A DNA stretch of 64,000 nucleotides from Plumapathes pennacea (Eukaryota > Cnidaria > Anthozoa > Antipatharia > Myriopathidae). Positions 1 to 31,130 of this stretch are shown piece by piece. The translations under genes and the position numbers were made by a program. The stretch lies in assembly GCA_964036295.1 (NCBI GenBank), contig OZ038471.1, positions 5,578,001 to 5,642,000 on the forward strand, written 5' to 3'. The stretch's first letter is position 1; each line of letters begins with the position of its first letter. Under the pieces are notes generated by a model. That model had not been told where the DNA came from. It did no database searches and saw only the letters and a list, made by a program, of their open reading frames with translations.

Positions 1-1630
1 ACTCTTTCCTTCGTCCTGTTGGCTAACAAAAGGAAAGGTTTTGTTAAAAAAAAAAAGTTTCCTTTAGCTCAAAACTTATCAATAACGCTGAGTTCCTAGC
101 AAAACCTTCCTGTTCCCAGGCTTAAAGATAACAAAACGTTTGTTCCTAATTCAGAATTAGCCTAATCGTGCTTTGAACAACTGAGCCCAGGAGTCTAACG
201 GTTTAGCCTACTCTAGCCTAGACACTTACCATTCGCATTTGTCTCAGAAGCAAGCATGAATACTGTTAACAAAAGTAGCCTTGGAGTGGACATTTCGAGA
301 TTGTCGTGAGCAAGCTGTATTCCAACTGGGACAAAAAATAAAACCCGAGGAACACAGTAAAGGTTTCATCCAAACTAAACTGCAAAAACTTTACTGCGTA
401 TTTTTATCGCACACAGGTGACCAGCTTCTCTGACAATGGCAGAATAAAACACTCGCGGGAAAAACTAAATATGAATAAATGAGACAAACATTGTTATATT
501 ATATGCACTCAGCCATGCTTGTCACTTAAGATGAAATAATTCGGCCAATAGGCAAATTTTGACTCTCATCAAGTATTAAACAACCATGGCAAGAAATACG
601 AATTTTCTGTATTGACCTCGTGCATGCAATTTTTTATATTGGGGTTTCTGTGAGTGTTTGATTTTTTGATTTTTAGTTTTATTTTTTTAGGCCTAGGGTT
701 AGGGTTGGGTTTCGGGTTATGTTTAGCGCATTTTACTTTTTAGGTATCGCGAGATACGAAATAGAAATAAATATGCAAATGTAGGATAACATATATCGTG
801 CCAAGTCCTCAACTCTGTTAACTGAAACCTGCAGGTGTGACTACTCAAACAAAAACCTCAGCGAATATAAATTGGAAACGTTTATGTCGGTGTTAATCCT
901 TTATTTTTTTTCTAGTATTCAGTCGAACTTGCAAATGTTAACACAAACGGACGTGTAACTCCTCAACCACATTGAACTTCGTAAAAACTCAACACTCTAA
1001 ATTGAACCTTGGTTTTGCATCCTGGGCTATTGAATGGGATCGTTTCTATTCTATGCCTTTATTTTCCATCAATATAAATTTGTAAACATCAAGTATTCGC
1101 CTTTATGAAGGGCGTTCATTAAGTACTTGTAGCTCATCTCACTTAGGAGAAACATCCCCTCGAGCAGCACTCAATTACGAATTAATTTCCAATCCGTCTT
1201 TTGACGTGCAAACCACACATTCTTTTGAGAAACAAACTATCGTCTAAAAAACACCTGTACTTGGGTAACAAAAAGCAGTTAAAACGATCCGATGTCGATC
1301 TCAGGGTTAAATATAAATGATATTCGGTCGACTTTTTCTTATGCCGTGTTTTTACGAGACACATTTACCAAGGTAAAATATTTTAGCTTATTAGTCAGGT
1401 TACTTCAGTAAAGATACCACGGGCTGCGTGCAGATTATTTGGTAAATGTAGTTCAAGAACAAAAATATAGAAAAGTTACCTTGGCAAATGCAAGCTCACT
1501 AGTCTGATAGGGCATGCTATAAATGCAAATTTTACTGTGGTAAATATTTTTACTGCGGTAACTGTGTCTTGTGTAAACACGGCATAAATTACTCTATTGG
1601 TGTGTACGTTAGATAACTTCAAAATTTGTG
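1..1630 (-). other. Intron/flank remnant of an eighth, truncated array copy
   Basis: This stretch aligns by eye with the intron that separates the second PAN exon from the first PAN exon in G1 (about 11880-13100), G3 (27480-28700) and G5 (43290-44880). It contains no exon. It is closest to the G5 version, because both keep a roughly 420-bp segment (about 1025-1435) that G1 and G3 have lost. It therefore appears to be the 5' part of another gene copy lying mostly outside the window. Homology stops near 1630, where a retroelement fragment begins. Confidence 0.7.
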
Positions 1631-2680
1631 GCAAATGGTTTGAACCCAGGAGTGTGAACAGTAGGTTGGTTGTGATCGTCCGGGTTAGAGGTCCCCAGAA
1701 AGACTGTTGTTGGTGACTGACGTTTCGACTACCTGAGTGGAAGTCATCTTCAGAGTCAAGTGAAAAGTATTCGTCAGATGGCGGTATATATGTCTCTGGT
1801 CGGAGAAGTGATTGGTCCGTTATGTCGGCCTATGGTTGGTCGAGTCGGCTTGGTTGTGTTGATGTTGTTGATGTCAGTTGATGTTCTTTTGTCCTGTTGA
1901 TTAGTCTATTGTTCGTTCGGTTGCGTTTGATGTCATCTATCAGTCGTTTGTAAGGTGCCGGTAATTGTTGGCATCTGTTGAGAGGTTTCCGTTCTAAGTT
2001 TGTGTACCAGCTTTCCAGTGTAAGTCGTTGGTAGTAGTTGGTACTGTGGCTGATGCATTCAACAGAGTCCCAGTTGATGTCGTGTTTAGTCTGTCGGTGG
2101 TGTTCAGAAATGTGATTTCTGATGTCGCCGTTTCTGGTAGCTCGCTTGTGTTCAGTAAGTCTCGTGTTCAGGTTTCTGCCAGTTTCACCGATGTAGGTGG
2201 CTTTGCAGTCAGTACAAGATATTCTGTATACTGTTCCCTGTCTGTTGATGGGTTCGTCTTTGTCCTTTACGTTGGTCAGTAAGTCGCGTAGAGTCGTGAT
2301 GGGTTTGTGGGCTACCCGGATGTTGTAGGGTCGTAGAAAATACGTGCTATCGTCTCAGAGGTGCCTCTGATGTGCGAAAGTGTGGCCAAGGTCAATGGAG
2401 TTGTGTCGTCAGTGGTTCGTTGTCGGTTGTCTCGTTGGGTGCGGTGTTCTTGTGAGTGTTGCGTTTGACAAAGTTAGGGTCGTAGTCGTTCTTCTGGAAA
2501 ACGCGTTGCAGGTGTCGGGTCTCGTTAAGTAAGTCGTCGGGAGAGTCACAAAGTAGTTGCGCTCGTTTCGTCAGCGTTTTGATCGTGGTAGCCTTGTGTG
2601 AAGTGGGGTTGTAAGAAGTCTGGTCAAGTAGTCTGTCAGTGTTCGTTGGTTTTCTGTAGACTGTTGTTCGTAGCCTGTCG
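1631..2680 (-). mobile_element. 5'-truncated Penelope-like retroelement (3' end with GIY-YIG region)
   Basis: The minus strand encodes the end of a Penelope-like polyprotein and then a terminal non-coding region of about 200 bp. Homology with the other array copies breaks at about 1630 and resumes at about 2681, which gives the limits. The terminal sequence from 1631 inward reappears as a palindrome at 38521-38682, so it is the element's own end. The element replaces the segment that in G5 holds the PAN1 exon and exon 1. It lacks the 5' part of the reverse transcriptase, as expected of a truncated retroinsertion or of a deletion around it. Confidence 0.75.
1830..2680 (-). pseudogene. Penelope-like RT C-terminus plus GIY-YIG-type endonuclease, frameshifted
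   Basis: Read on the minus strand from about 2680, the first frame gives a reverse-transcriptase tail containing VYRKPTNTDRLLDQTSYNP and SHKATTIKTL, then hits a stop near 2400. A second frame follows with LATLSHIRGTSETIARIF. A third frame, from about 2340 to the stop at 1830, holds the endonuclease region: TVYRISCTDCKATYIGETGR, then NTRLTEHKRA and NHISEHH. The TVYRI...TYIGETGR...EH pattern is the GIY-YIG-like fold of Penelope-like elements. At least two frameshifts make it inactive. I see no reason to think any host function was retained. Confidence 0.75.
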
Positions 2681-3165
2681 TTTCTATTAATATCCAGCCT
2701 AGTATTAGAATTTAAGAATCACTCTAGGTAATTTCCTCGCTGTCGTCATTGTGCTTGCAGCCGTCGGAAGCAATGAATGGATAAAGTTACAGAAGATAAA
2801 TACCGGACAGCTAGGCTGATAACCATGAAGCGTGCACTGAGGCATCACATAAAACGAAAAAGAAAAAAGTAAATACAACTGACAGAGCCTCCCGAAAGCG
2901 ACATGTGAAAGTGTGGTTGCAATGCCAAACATGAGAGAAGTTAGTAAAAATGAGAAAAAGCGCTTATAAAAGTTTCTATTGCACCTAGCAAAAATAGGAG
3001 CTGTAATAAGGACTGTTTCAAACGTCGAACAAAAGCTAATTTACATCGTGTTCGACGCATGTGAAGTTCGACGTTTAAAACGGGCTTAAGTCATTTTACT
3101 TGAAAAATTAGGCCATGGCGTCAATAATACCTCGGCCAATCACAAGGGTAAGCGTAAATAATATT
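2681..3165. other. Duplicated upstream (5') region of an array gene
   Basis: It matches the sequence just upstream of exon 1 of G2 (about 18250-18740) and of G4 (about 37780-38250). Reading frames here, such as the minus-strand frame with PQCTLHGYQPSC, vary between copies and are not linked to splice sites of the gene, so I treat this as promoter or spacer sequence. A short inverted repeat built on AACGTCGAAC / GTTCGACGTT lies at about 3020-3080. No TATA box could be assigned with confidence. Confidence 0.5.
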
Positions 3166-4325
3166 GTGATTAATAATGGTAATAGGACTGAGTGGAGTCC
3201 GATTCGGTCTGTAATCATACGAGTGATTACGAAATTGGACGAACGCGCTTTGCGGGAGTCCGATTTCGTAATCACGAGTATGATTACAGACCGACATCGG
3301 ACGACACGAAGTCCTGTTACCAATTAATCATAAATATTACAATTTCTGAGAATGAAATGGTAATATAGCTTCAGCGTCTTATGCTGTACTATACATAAAA
3401 ACAAAGCATTTTAAATAAAGTATTTTATCGCCGATTGATTTTAACACGCGCGTACACGCGGCTCGGCGTTTGTAAACACAACGTTAACCACTCGTTCGTA
3501 GTCATGTAGCTCTCAGTTTTATAAACTTAAAATACTTGAGAGAAACAAGAAGCTAATTTATCCATTGATCTGAGTTGAATGCGGATTTTTGGAGTAAAAG
3601 TCGAAAATATGTAAGTTCTGTACACTCAGTAAAAATCAGTAAACCCATCACGAACTCACAAATTGAAAGACAGTTTCTTTCGACTGTTCAGGTTTGCATT
3701 TTTGAACATAACAAGTGCTTTGAAACTCAAAATACTAGTTTATTTTTTCGAAGAAGTTTACAAAGCATTCAAAGGAAATATTCAAGACTGAAAAAATCTG
3801 TACCTTCGGCAAAGCAATCCAAACTTATCGATTTCTTGACAGCTTAATTCTCAAGGAATGTTTCTCCATCACGGTCCATCAAAACAAACATAAAAGTCTT
3901 CCATCATTTTTTTTAAATGAATTGACGTCTTTCATTCACTGGGCCATAATTTGCAGTGTTTGTAGCACAGCTAGCAGCTGGCGACATCGTGAACTCAACA
4001 AATGTGTCCGATTGGCAAGAATTTCCTGTCTTCTTTTGTTCAATGGTGACTGTTCACGTTCTTCGACTGACCACAAACTGTTCCTTCCATGTTAAATTGT
4101 CCAAGAATTAACAAAAGTCGCCTTTCGAGATACTACAAACTCACACCGGTTTTCTTTTTTCTTCACTGAAAATCAGTGTGGCGCTGATTGGTGCATTTAA
4201 ATTTCACTCTTGCTTATGATTGGTTAAGCCAACTGTCCGATTACAGAACAAAGAAGTATCCGATTACAGAACAATAGGTGTCCAATTAATGATTAATCGG
4301 GGGGTTATGAACCAATCACATTCGA
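3166..4325. mobile_element. Copy-specific 1.15-kb insertion with a terminal palindrome
   Basis: In the paralogous units (18740, 38260, 52980) the sequence runs directly from ATTGTGAT into AATTCACAAAG. Here about 1.15 kb intervenes. Its left end, 3173-3327, is an imperfect palindrome with arms of about 60 bp. Its right end contains two CCGATTACAGAACAA direct repeats at about 4240-4275. A 90-codon plus-strand frame (3575-3847) rich in Ser, Lys and Gln lies inside; I do not recognise it. It is probably a non-autonomous DNA element. The exact termini and target duplication are not certain. Confidence 0.55.
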
Positions 4326-5628
4326 GGAAATTCACAAAGTATGCCCGTTGTGTAGTGGCAGCTGTGTTCCATGATTCTTGGCTGCCAGTAGTTCGCCTAG
4401 ATACCACTTAGGCTTACAAGAATCAGAAGCAGAATCACCTTTAATTTCGTAATTTTCAACCACAATAAAGAATAAAGTACAATTGAGAAGTCTAGACGAG
4501 CATATACATCGAATCATAAGTGTCTGTACATGGTATTGCAAAGTATAATTACTATTTAGTTAAATTGACCAGATATAAGTGATACCTGCATAAAGCTGAT
4601 ATATACGTACGTATACACGGACACATATGATTATAAATATACTGATTAATATGTGTACCAGCGGAAAAACGTCAGCTGTGGACCCATACAACTTATAATA
4701 TAATAATCATTTCCAAATATTGATTTTGAAAAGTGATTTTTGACGCTTGTGTTTCTTCCTCCACTTAGGAAATGACTGACTCTGTGATCCTGTTGATCAA
4801 TGAATTTTGTAAAAAAATTATGCTTTCTTTACTATTCTGAGACTTCTATTGTATTGTTGAAGTTTTTAAATATATACATTTTCTATCTGACGCTTTAGAC
4901 CTGCATGGTTACTTTATTCCGCTAATATTTATGATGAATAAACTAAAAATCGGTATTGAACAGTTAGTTAGCCCTGAGCCAAGCAAGTGCCGACCTGTAC
5001 GCGGTAATTCTACAGGTGTCTATTAGAGACAAAGAAAGCTACGAACTACACTTCAATATTATATGGCCATTTTTATCAACTTATATCTATAAAATTGTTT
5101 AATTTAAAATGGTCAAGCTCTAATTTGACTGTCAGGGTCAAAGTTATGGCTAAACGGACATAACAAACACAATTGTGTTGAACACCAGTACAATGATTTA
5201 AATAGCTAACATGTCTTTTATAGACAAGAGCATCCACGATATACTGATTAAAAAGCACATTGGAGACTATTCAACACTGCATGATCAGTTTAAATCAATA
5301 TCTACAAAAGTATTTACATTAAAAATGAACAGTCTTCAAGTTGAACGTCGAGCCAAGGCTAGGGCCAAACTTACACAAGCAGGTTCGAGTCTTAATCCTT
5401 TCACTCCCAGAAGTGACCAACTTCGATTCTCTCCTTCAGTTTCTCACCAGAAACACATATGATACAGTAAGGAGAACTTGGCTTTTGATACCTTGCTAAG
5501 ATAAATACTGATTTAACTATCAATTCTCACTCCAATGCTTATACAATTTACTCTTAAAAGGTTGGGAGAATTTGCAATTTGAGCTTGGGTGTGAAAGGGT
5601 TAACACCAACACCAGGAGTTGATAGTTA

Positions 5629-5924
5629 GAGCCGTTTTCGGATGACTGTCGAAAACCAAAACCAAAGTAATCACACAGACCAATCACAGAGACTGAGAGA
5701 AAACAGTTCAGCCAATCAGAAGCCAAAGTAATTTGGTTTTACTTTCCAATCAGCAGTGCGAGTACACGCCATCGCTTGCGTGAAAAGTGTTTGGTTTTTG
5801 TTTTGGTTTTGTTCCTGATTGGCTGAGCATGCTGACAAACTCGTGTGGACCAATCCGAAAGCGAAGCAAACGCAAAGCCAAAGCAATCACACAATTACCT
5901 TCGACAGTCATCCGAAAACCGCTC
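5629..5924. mobile_element. TIR MITE with TA target site (copy in unit 1)
   Basis: Inverted termini starting GAGCCGTTTTCGGATGACTG are flanked by TA on each side. The paralogous site in G3 (about 20040, ATAGTTAATGAAAAGG) is empty and keeps a single TA, which supports a TA duplication of the Tc1/mariner type. No coding capacity. A second copy is at 39768-40084, and a stub of one end remains at about 54302. Confidence 0.7.
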
Positions 5925-6017
5925 TAATGAAAAGGTATTACTTGGAGTGGAGCCCATGGAATTTCATGATCAACTGGCCGGGGCTGTTGGACTTTTGCTG
6001 GAACGTTTCTCCTGGCT

Positions 6018-14949
<8,932 letters not shown>

Positions 14950-15232
14950 CTTAACAACGATGTTACGGTCTGTTCATGGCACGCGACTAAAAGTATAGAT
15001 GCATCCTTCGATGCGATGTTCGGAGGCTGACAGATAAAATTCAGTGTCAGTTTCCTCGGCACCGAAGTGAACACACATAATTGCATAATTGAATTTGCTT
15101 TGTGCAATTTTTATGAGCTTCCTGCCTAGGAATCCAGAATTGACTGAGTAATTTCCTACTGTCGTTATTGTGATCAGTGCTTGAAATAGCGCGAGGCAGC
15201 TGGGCTCATAATTATGCAGCGCACACTGAGCC

Positions 15233-15285
<53 letters not shown>

Positions 15286-16160
15286 TAATTAAGAAAAACT
15301 GACCGAAGCACCCAAAAGCGACCTTTCAAATGTGGTTGAAGCGTATAAGAAAATAATGAAAAACGCAATTGAAAAAAACAAATTATATTACAACTGACAA
15401 AAATAGAGACTATAATCATTTTATTGGACAGTCGGCCATGACGTCAACACTACATTGGCCAATCACAAGGGGAAACCTTTTGATCGACGTTATTAACGTC
15501 TTTACGGCGTTAGAATGGTATTGAATTGTATTTGATATCTTTGGGTAAATCTAGCTCAGCACCAAAGGCCGTGTGCATGATTCTTGGCTGTCAGTACAGT
15601 TTATCTATAGTCTCCATGGCACCAGCCTCCCTACAAGACTCAGAAGCGAACTCTTCTGTTTTACAACTTTCAGCTTCGGTAAATTGTACATTAAAAAGAA
15701 GCCTACACGAACATATACATGCATCCAAGCTAAAAGTGTCTGTACATGGTTTCGTATAGTATAGTTATATTATTTATTTAAATTGTGACTCACGTTACTG
15801 TCAAATACATCATCAAACGATACACTTACATGGATACATAAGATCTGGGTATAATATTATATTACATATATTACGCATATATGCATCTAAAAATCGATAC
15901 GGGGAAGTGCCGTTAAAAGCACAATGGAGGCTCTTCATTGTTGCATGATCATTTTTAAAAAATATCTACAAAATTATTGTGTTCAAAATACGCAAGCTTT
16001 AATTTGAATGTCATAGATTAAGTTCGAAACGGACGCAAACACAATTCTGAATATCAACACAAGGCTTTATAGCTAATGAAAATATATTTCTTGAATGTTC
16101 CATGCAGTTCATACTGGGGCTCTTGGACTAGTTCACATGTATGCCATTGCTTCTTCACAG
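14950..16160. other. Spacer between G1 and G2 (G1 upstream region, G2 3' flank)
   Basis: Contains the 5' region of G1, a (TAA)n microsatellite and the 3' flank of G2. Paralogous spacers are at 30490-32008 and 46262-47558. Frames here (for example 15526-15759 on the plus strand) recur in the copies but have no splice or domain support. No other gene seen. Confidence 0.55.
15232..15284. repeat. (TAA)n microsatellite, short allele
   Basis: About 17 perfect TAA/ATA units. The same spacer in unit 3 has about 115 units (46524-46873), and in unit 2 only a stub next to a MITE (31119-31130). Confidence 0.9.
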
Positions 16161-16162
16161 CT

Positions 16163-18145
16163 TTAGGTAGCGTTAGTAGCACAGTATCTTAAGTTACAGG
16201 CTGGAGCTTTTACAAGTTTGTACACAACGTAACTCCCACAGTTTCTCGCTTGGATATCAACCTTCCACTTGCAGCAAAAGACTGACCAGTGAAAGCACAC
16301 CTGGCGGAATACGAGGCCCTCTTCAATCGTGGGGTTTGTACCGTTCAACCAACCCGGCGAATGCGTGCTGCATTTGTATTTTGGGACACACGAAGTCGGC
16401 ATTTTAGTTCCCGCTTCTCCCATAAAACGGTACCAACCAGCTGTCAACGCATCATCACATAGCTGATCTTCTATTTGTGTACCTATGTTGCGATTGGCAT
16501 CTGAGAGGGTATGATATCCGTTGCACTCTGGAGCTAAAAGTATAACGTCAAATTGCTCAAAGTCAATATATTTATCTCGACATGGAACTGGGAAATAGTA
16601 AATGGGGCCCGGTTGTTCAAAGCTGCATGCTTGATAAGGCTTCTCCAGTTGGACTAATTAACTCCTTGGCAACAAACTGAGTAAGGCTTTGGTATAAATG
16701 CCAAATGAAAATCTTGAGAAATGACAACGTAGTTTAGACCTAATCCAGGATTAACTTGATCGTCCTTTGCACAGTCCACCTGGCCCCTAGCAGGCAGAGT
16801 GCTAGAAATATCGCTGGTTGTTTTGCATACAATATCTCGGACGTTTTATGTGACGGCCATGTTGGGTGAATTTGCTTGTTATAGCTTCTACGATAAGTAC
16901 CAATTTTTCAACATGCCGAATCTTCAGCAATGCATTTTGCTACAAAACAAAGAGTTCACATTGCTTACCATGATGCAGTTCGCATCTAGAACCTTTAAAT
17001 CCTGCGGTACAGTTGCAAGTAAAGGAATTCACACGTCAGTGCAGGTCCCTCCATTAAGACATGGCTGATCAGCACACTCATTGATTTCTGGATGGAATAT
17101 AAAGGTAAATCAGTCCCGCGACTGTTTGCACCAAAAGTTTACAGCCATCAGAAGCTATTTAACATTTTTAGTTCTTTTAAGAATTTGGTGGTGGTGCATA
17201 CGTGTTACACTGTCTTGACACATAGTCACATGACTCTATGCACTTGTAATATCGTGGACGATAGCATTTATTCTATATAACAAAGAAGCAGATGAGACTA
17301 AAAATTGACAGTAATCAGAAAGGCAAAAGGATCGTTTAATCACATCTTAGCGGACTAAGTCAATAATGGCTTAGGTGTTTTTAGTGTCTTCTTTGTCTTA
17401 ACTGTCTTTTCACCGCGTCTCTTATTCAATTCATTTTGCTAAGATAAAAATTTCCTGGGCTAAAGCGTCCTAGCACTGCTGACCAAACATTTCCATTACA
17501 ACTGTCAAACTATTTCTCGTGTTACCTCGGAAGGGACTTTCGAAGAAGAAGACATCTTGATAGGTATCCAGGGATTTCAACAGGTTCTTTTCGTTCACCG
17601 TTCGGTTGTTAAGTTCACATATCTTCTTGTCCTTGTAGAAGTTGATACTTTGACAAGGCGCATCGTTGCGACACATCCAATAGCAATCTTGGATGTTCTT
17701 AGAGATTATAGACTTGTATGCGTGATTTCGAAGAACTGCCCCTTGTACAGAGGTGGCGCATTTTGCAAAAACCATGATTGGTCCGAAAGATGATAAGCCA
17801 ATAAGATAGGACGAAAAGGTTATAACTTCCATGTAAATGAGTAATTTCGTCTGCAAGAAAATAGAACAAGGAAGTTTTTGTTTTTAATATTTACTAATAG
17901 GCTGTTGAGCGGAGATGGAATCAGTCTCAGGGTTTTGCGGATGGCATTAGTTTGCTCGATACGGGAGCTCAGATCAGTCATCATGTCTTTTTCATAACAA
18001 ATTGACTGCTCTTATCATTTGTACTTGATCACGTTGCATTGTGGAGCTTCGATGAAACTCAAGTGTGAATGTTGCAACTTCTTCATTAATGGTGAATCTA
18101 AAAGGCTTGTGTGGGTTCATACTTTACCGTCATCAGCCTGTTCAT
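16163..18145 (-). CDS. G2: PAN-EGF-D8C gene with a 1-nt frameshift
   Basis: Exons in transcript order: 18145-18128 (MNRLMT), 17850-17526 (leader and PAN), 17087-16969 (EGF) and 16533-16163 (D8C, ending RYCATNAT and stop). It is almost identical to G4. The EGF exon has lost one base at about 17034: G4 reads CTGACGGTGTGAATTC on the minus strand, G2 reads CTGACGTGTGAATTC. That brings a TGA into frame in the middle of the domain. The exon is phase 1 at both ends, so skipping it would restore a PAN-D8C frame. The first-exon donor is GTAAAG rather than GTAAGT. A sequencing or assembly error is an alternative explanation. Same inferred role as G1. Confidence 0.7.
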
Positions 18146-20133
18146 GGCGCGCGACTAATACAGATGCATCCTTCGAAGCGATATTCGGAGGCTTACGGAC
18201 CAAACACAGTGGTTATTCCCTCGTCACTGAAGTGAACACAAATTTGTTTTATGTAATTTCTATTAATATCCAGCCTATTAAATTCAAGAATCGCTCTAGG
18301 TAATTTCCTCGCTGTCTTCATTGTGCTTGCAGCCGTCGGAAGCAATGAATGGATAAAGTTACAGAAGATAAATATCGGGCAGCTAGGTTGATAACCACGA
18401 AGCGTGCACTGAGGCATCAACATAAAACGAAAAAGAAAAAAGTAAATACAACTGACAGAGCCTCCCGAAAACGACATGTGAAAGGTTGGTTGCAATGCCA
18501 AACATGAGAGAAGTTAGTAAAATTGAGAAAAAGCGCTTAAAAAAGTTTATATTGCACCTAGCAAAAATAAAAACTGTAATAAGGACTGTTTCAAACGTCG
18601 AACAAAAGCTAATTTACATTGTGTTCGACGCATGTGAAGTTCGACGTTTAAAACGGGCCTAAGTCATTTTACTTGAAAAATTAGGCCATGGCGTCAATAA
18701 TACCTCGGCCAATCACAAGGGTAAGCGTAAATAATATTGTGATCAATTCACAAAGTATGCCCGTTGTGTAGTGGCAGCTGTGTGCCATGATTCTTGGCTG
18801 CCAGTGGTTCGCCTAGATACCACTTAGGCTTACAAGAATCAGAAGCAGAATCACTTTTAATTTCGCAATTTTCAACCACAGTAAAGAATAAAGTACAATT
18901 GAGAAGTCTAGACGAGCATATACATCGAAGCATAAAGTGTCTGTACATGGTATTGCAAAGCATAATTACTATTTAGTTAAATTGACCAGATATAAGTGAT
19001 ACCTGCATAAAGCTGATATATACGTACGTATACACGGACACATATGATTATAAATATACTGATTAATATGTGTACCAACGGAAAAACGTCAGCTGTGGAC
19101 CCATACAACTTATAATATAATAATCATTTCCAAATATTGATTTTGAAAAGTGATTTTTGACGCTTGTGTTTCTTCCTCCACTTAGGAAATGACTGACTCG
19201 GTGATCCTGTTGATCAATCAATTTGTAGAACAATTGTGCTTTCTTTACTATTCTGAGACTTCTATTGTATTGTTGAGGTTTTTTATATAAATTTTCTATC
19301 GGACGCTTTAGACCTGCACGGTTACTTTGTTCCGCTAATATTTATGATGAATAAACTAAAAATCAGTATGGAATAGTTAGTTAGCCCTAAACCGAGCAAG
19401 TGCCGACCTGTACGCGGTAATTCTACAGGTGTCTATTAGAGACAAAGGCAGCTACGAACTACACTTCACAATTATATGGGCATTTTTATCAACTTCCATC
19501 TATAAAATTGTTTAATTTAAAATGGTCAAGCTCCAATTTGACTGTCAGGGTCAAAGTTATGGCTAAACGGACATAACAATCACAGTTCTGTTGAACACCA
19601 GCACAATTATTTAAATAGCTAACATGTCTTTTATAGACAAGAGCATCTACGATATACCGATTAAAAAGCACATTGGAGACTATTCAACACTGCATGATCA
19701 GTTTAAATCAATATCTGCAGAAGTATTTACATTGAAAACTGCCAATCTTCAAGTTGAACGTCGAGCCAAGGCTAGGGCCAAACTTACACAAGCAGGTTCG
19801 AGTGTTAACCCTTTCACTTCCAGAAGTGATCCACTTCGATTTTCTGCTTCAGTTTCTCACCAGAAACATAATTATGATACAGTAGGAAGAATTTGGATTT
19901 TGATACCTTGCTAAGATGAAAGCTGATTTAACTGTCAATTCTCACTCCATTGCTTATACAATTCACTCTTAAAAGGTTGGGAGAATTTACAATTTGAGCT
20001 TGGGTGTGAAAGGGTTAACATCAATACCAGGAGTTTATAGTTAATGAAAAGGTATTACTTGGAGTGGAGCCCATGGAGTTTCATGATCAACTGGCCGGGG
20101 CTGTTGGACTTTTGCTGGAACTTTTCTCCTGCT
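18146..20133. other. Spacer between G2 and G3
   Basis: Contains the upstream region of G2 (18146-18700) and the 3' flank of G3, both repeated in the other units. AT-rich, with several copy-conserved short frames lacking splice or domain support. No independent gene recognised. Confidence 0.55.
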
Positions 20134-30250
<10,117 letters not shown>

Positions 30251-30509
30251 CTGCAAGCAAATAGAGGGAAGCTTTTTAGATATTCAATACTAGGCTGTTG
30301 GACGGAAATGCAATCAATCTTTGGGTTTTAAGGATACTCTGACTATCCGCAAAATTTGGGAGCACAAATTAGCCACTTTGTCTTTGTCATAAAACAGTGG
30401 CTGTTTATTAATTTATTTGACCACTTTACCTTTTAGAGCTTCGATGAAACTCAAGTGCGAATGTTACAACCTAGTCGTTAATGGTGAATTTAAAAGATTC
30501 GGAAGCATT

Positions 30510-31120
30510 CAGCATTCGGAAGAGGAAAGCTTCCTAAACACAACAGTACAAAAAATATTTATCTCCGGTAAAATTTGATGTGTACTTTTTTGAATTAAAA
30601 TTTCGGCCGACGTAAGAAGGGATTGATAGCAGAATACGCTCAAAACCGGCTACTGTCACTTTTTAAGCTGCATTTTATACAAGAACCTTGGGTACAACGC
30701 AAAATGTTTACCCCGTACCTGATTGTCGAAGGATTGAACATCTCCTGTGAAACCTCGGTCAGTCCCCTGGAGCAAATTTGATGTGTACTTTTTGCGTTTG
30801 AATTTGCAGTTCACAGCCAGCCATGGCGAATACCTCCCGTGAAAGACGCTGACTTCGGATGTTGATATTTTGGGCTACGAAGCTCCAAATCGCATGAAAA
30901 TTGCATCAAACGAAAGCTAATTTCAACTAGGTCGTTCAGCGGCACATCTCCTAAACGTAGCAGTCTCTTTTTGAACCGGAGAAACTCATCCCTCACCCAC
31001 CCCACAGAGGCGAAATACGTAACAATGTTGAATGTATGAATGGCGCATGCTCATACCGCACGCCGCTGGGAAAGACCGGAAGCAATCGTGTGCGCAAAAT
31101 GTCCGGAATTTCTGGCGATG
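30510..31120 (-). mobile_element. Truncated copy of a CGCCAGAAATT-type TIR element
   Basis: It is the inverse of 48625-49235 and ends at 31120 with the TIR GGCGATG. The other end is truncated, lacking about 155 bp including the second TIR. It lies where G3 exon 1 and its upstream region should be. A 64-codon frame (31005-30811, minus) is shared with the other copy but has no known domain. Confidence 0.7.
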
Positions 31121-31130
31121 ATAATAATAA

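Noticed and set aside
680..720. Telomere-like TTAGGG motifs (also near 12565, 28170 and 43965)
   Set aside because: Only two or three imperfect units inside a duplicated intron; not a telomere or a fusion point.
2028..2282. 84-codon plus-strand frame
   Set aside because: Antisense of the Penelope-like GIY-YIG region, which reads well on the minus strand.
15526..15759. Plus-strand frame conserved at 31372-31605 and, weakly, 46960-47172
   Set aside because: Lies in the duplicated 3' flank; no splice sites, no domain, and similarity tracks DNA duplication.
18193..18501. Minus-strand frame with PQCTLRGYQPSC upstream of G2, repeated near 2705 and 37808
   Set aside because: Considered as an extra leader exon, but it lies upstream of exon 1, has no suitable donor, and its frame is not maintained next to G1 and G5.
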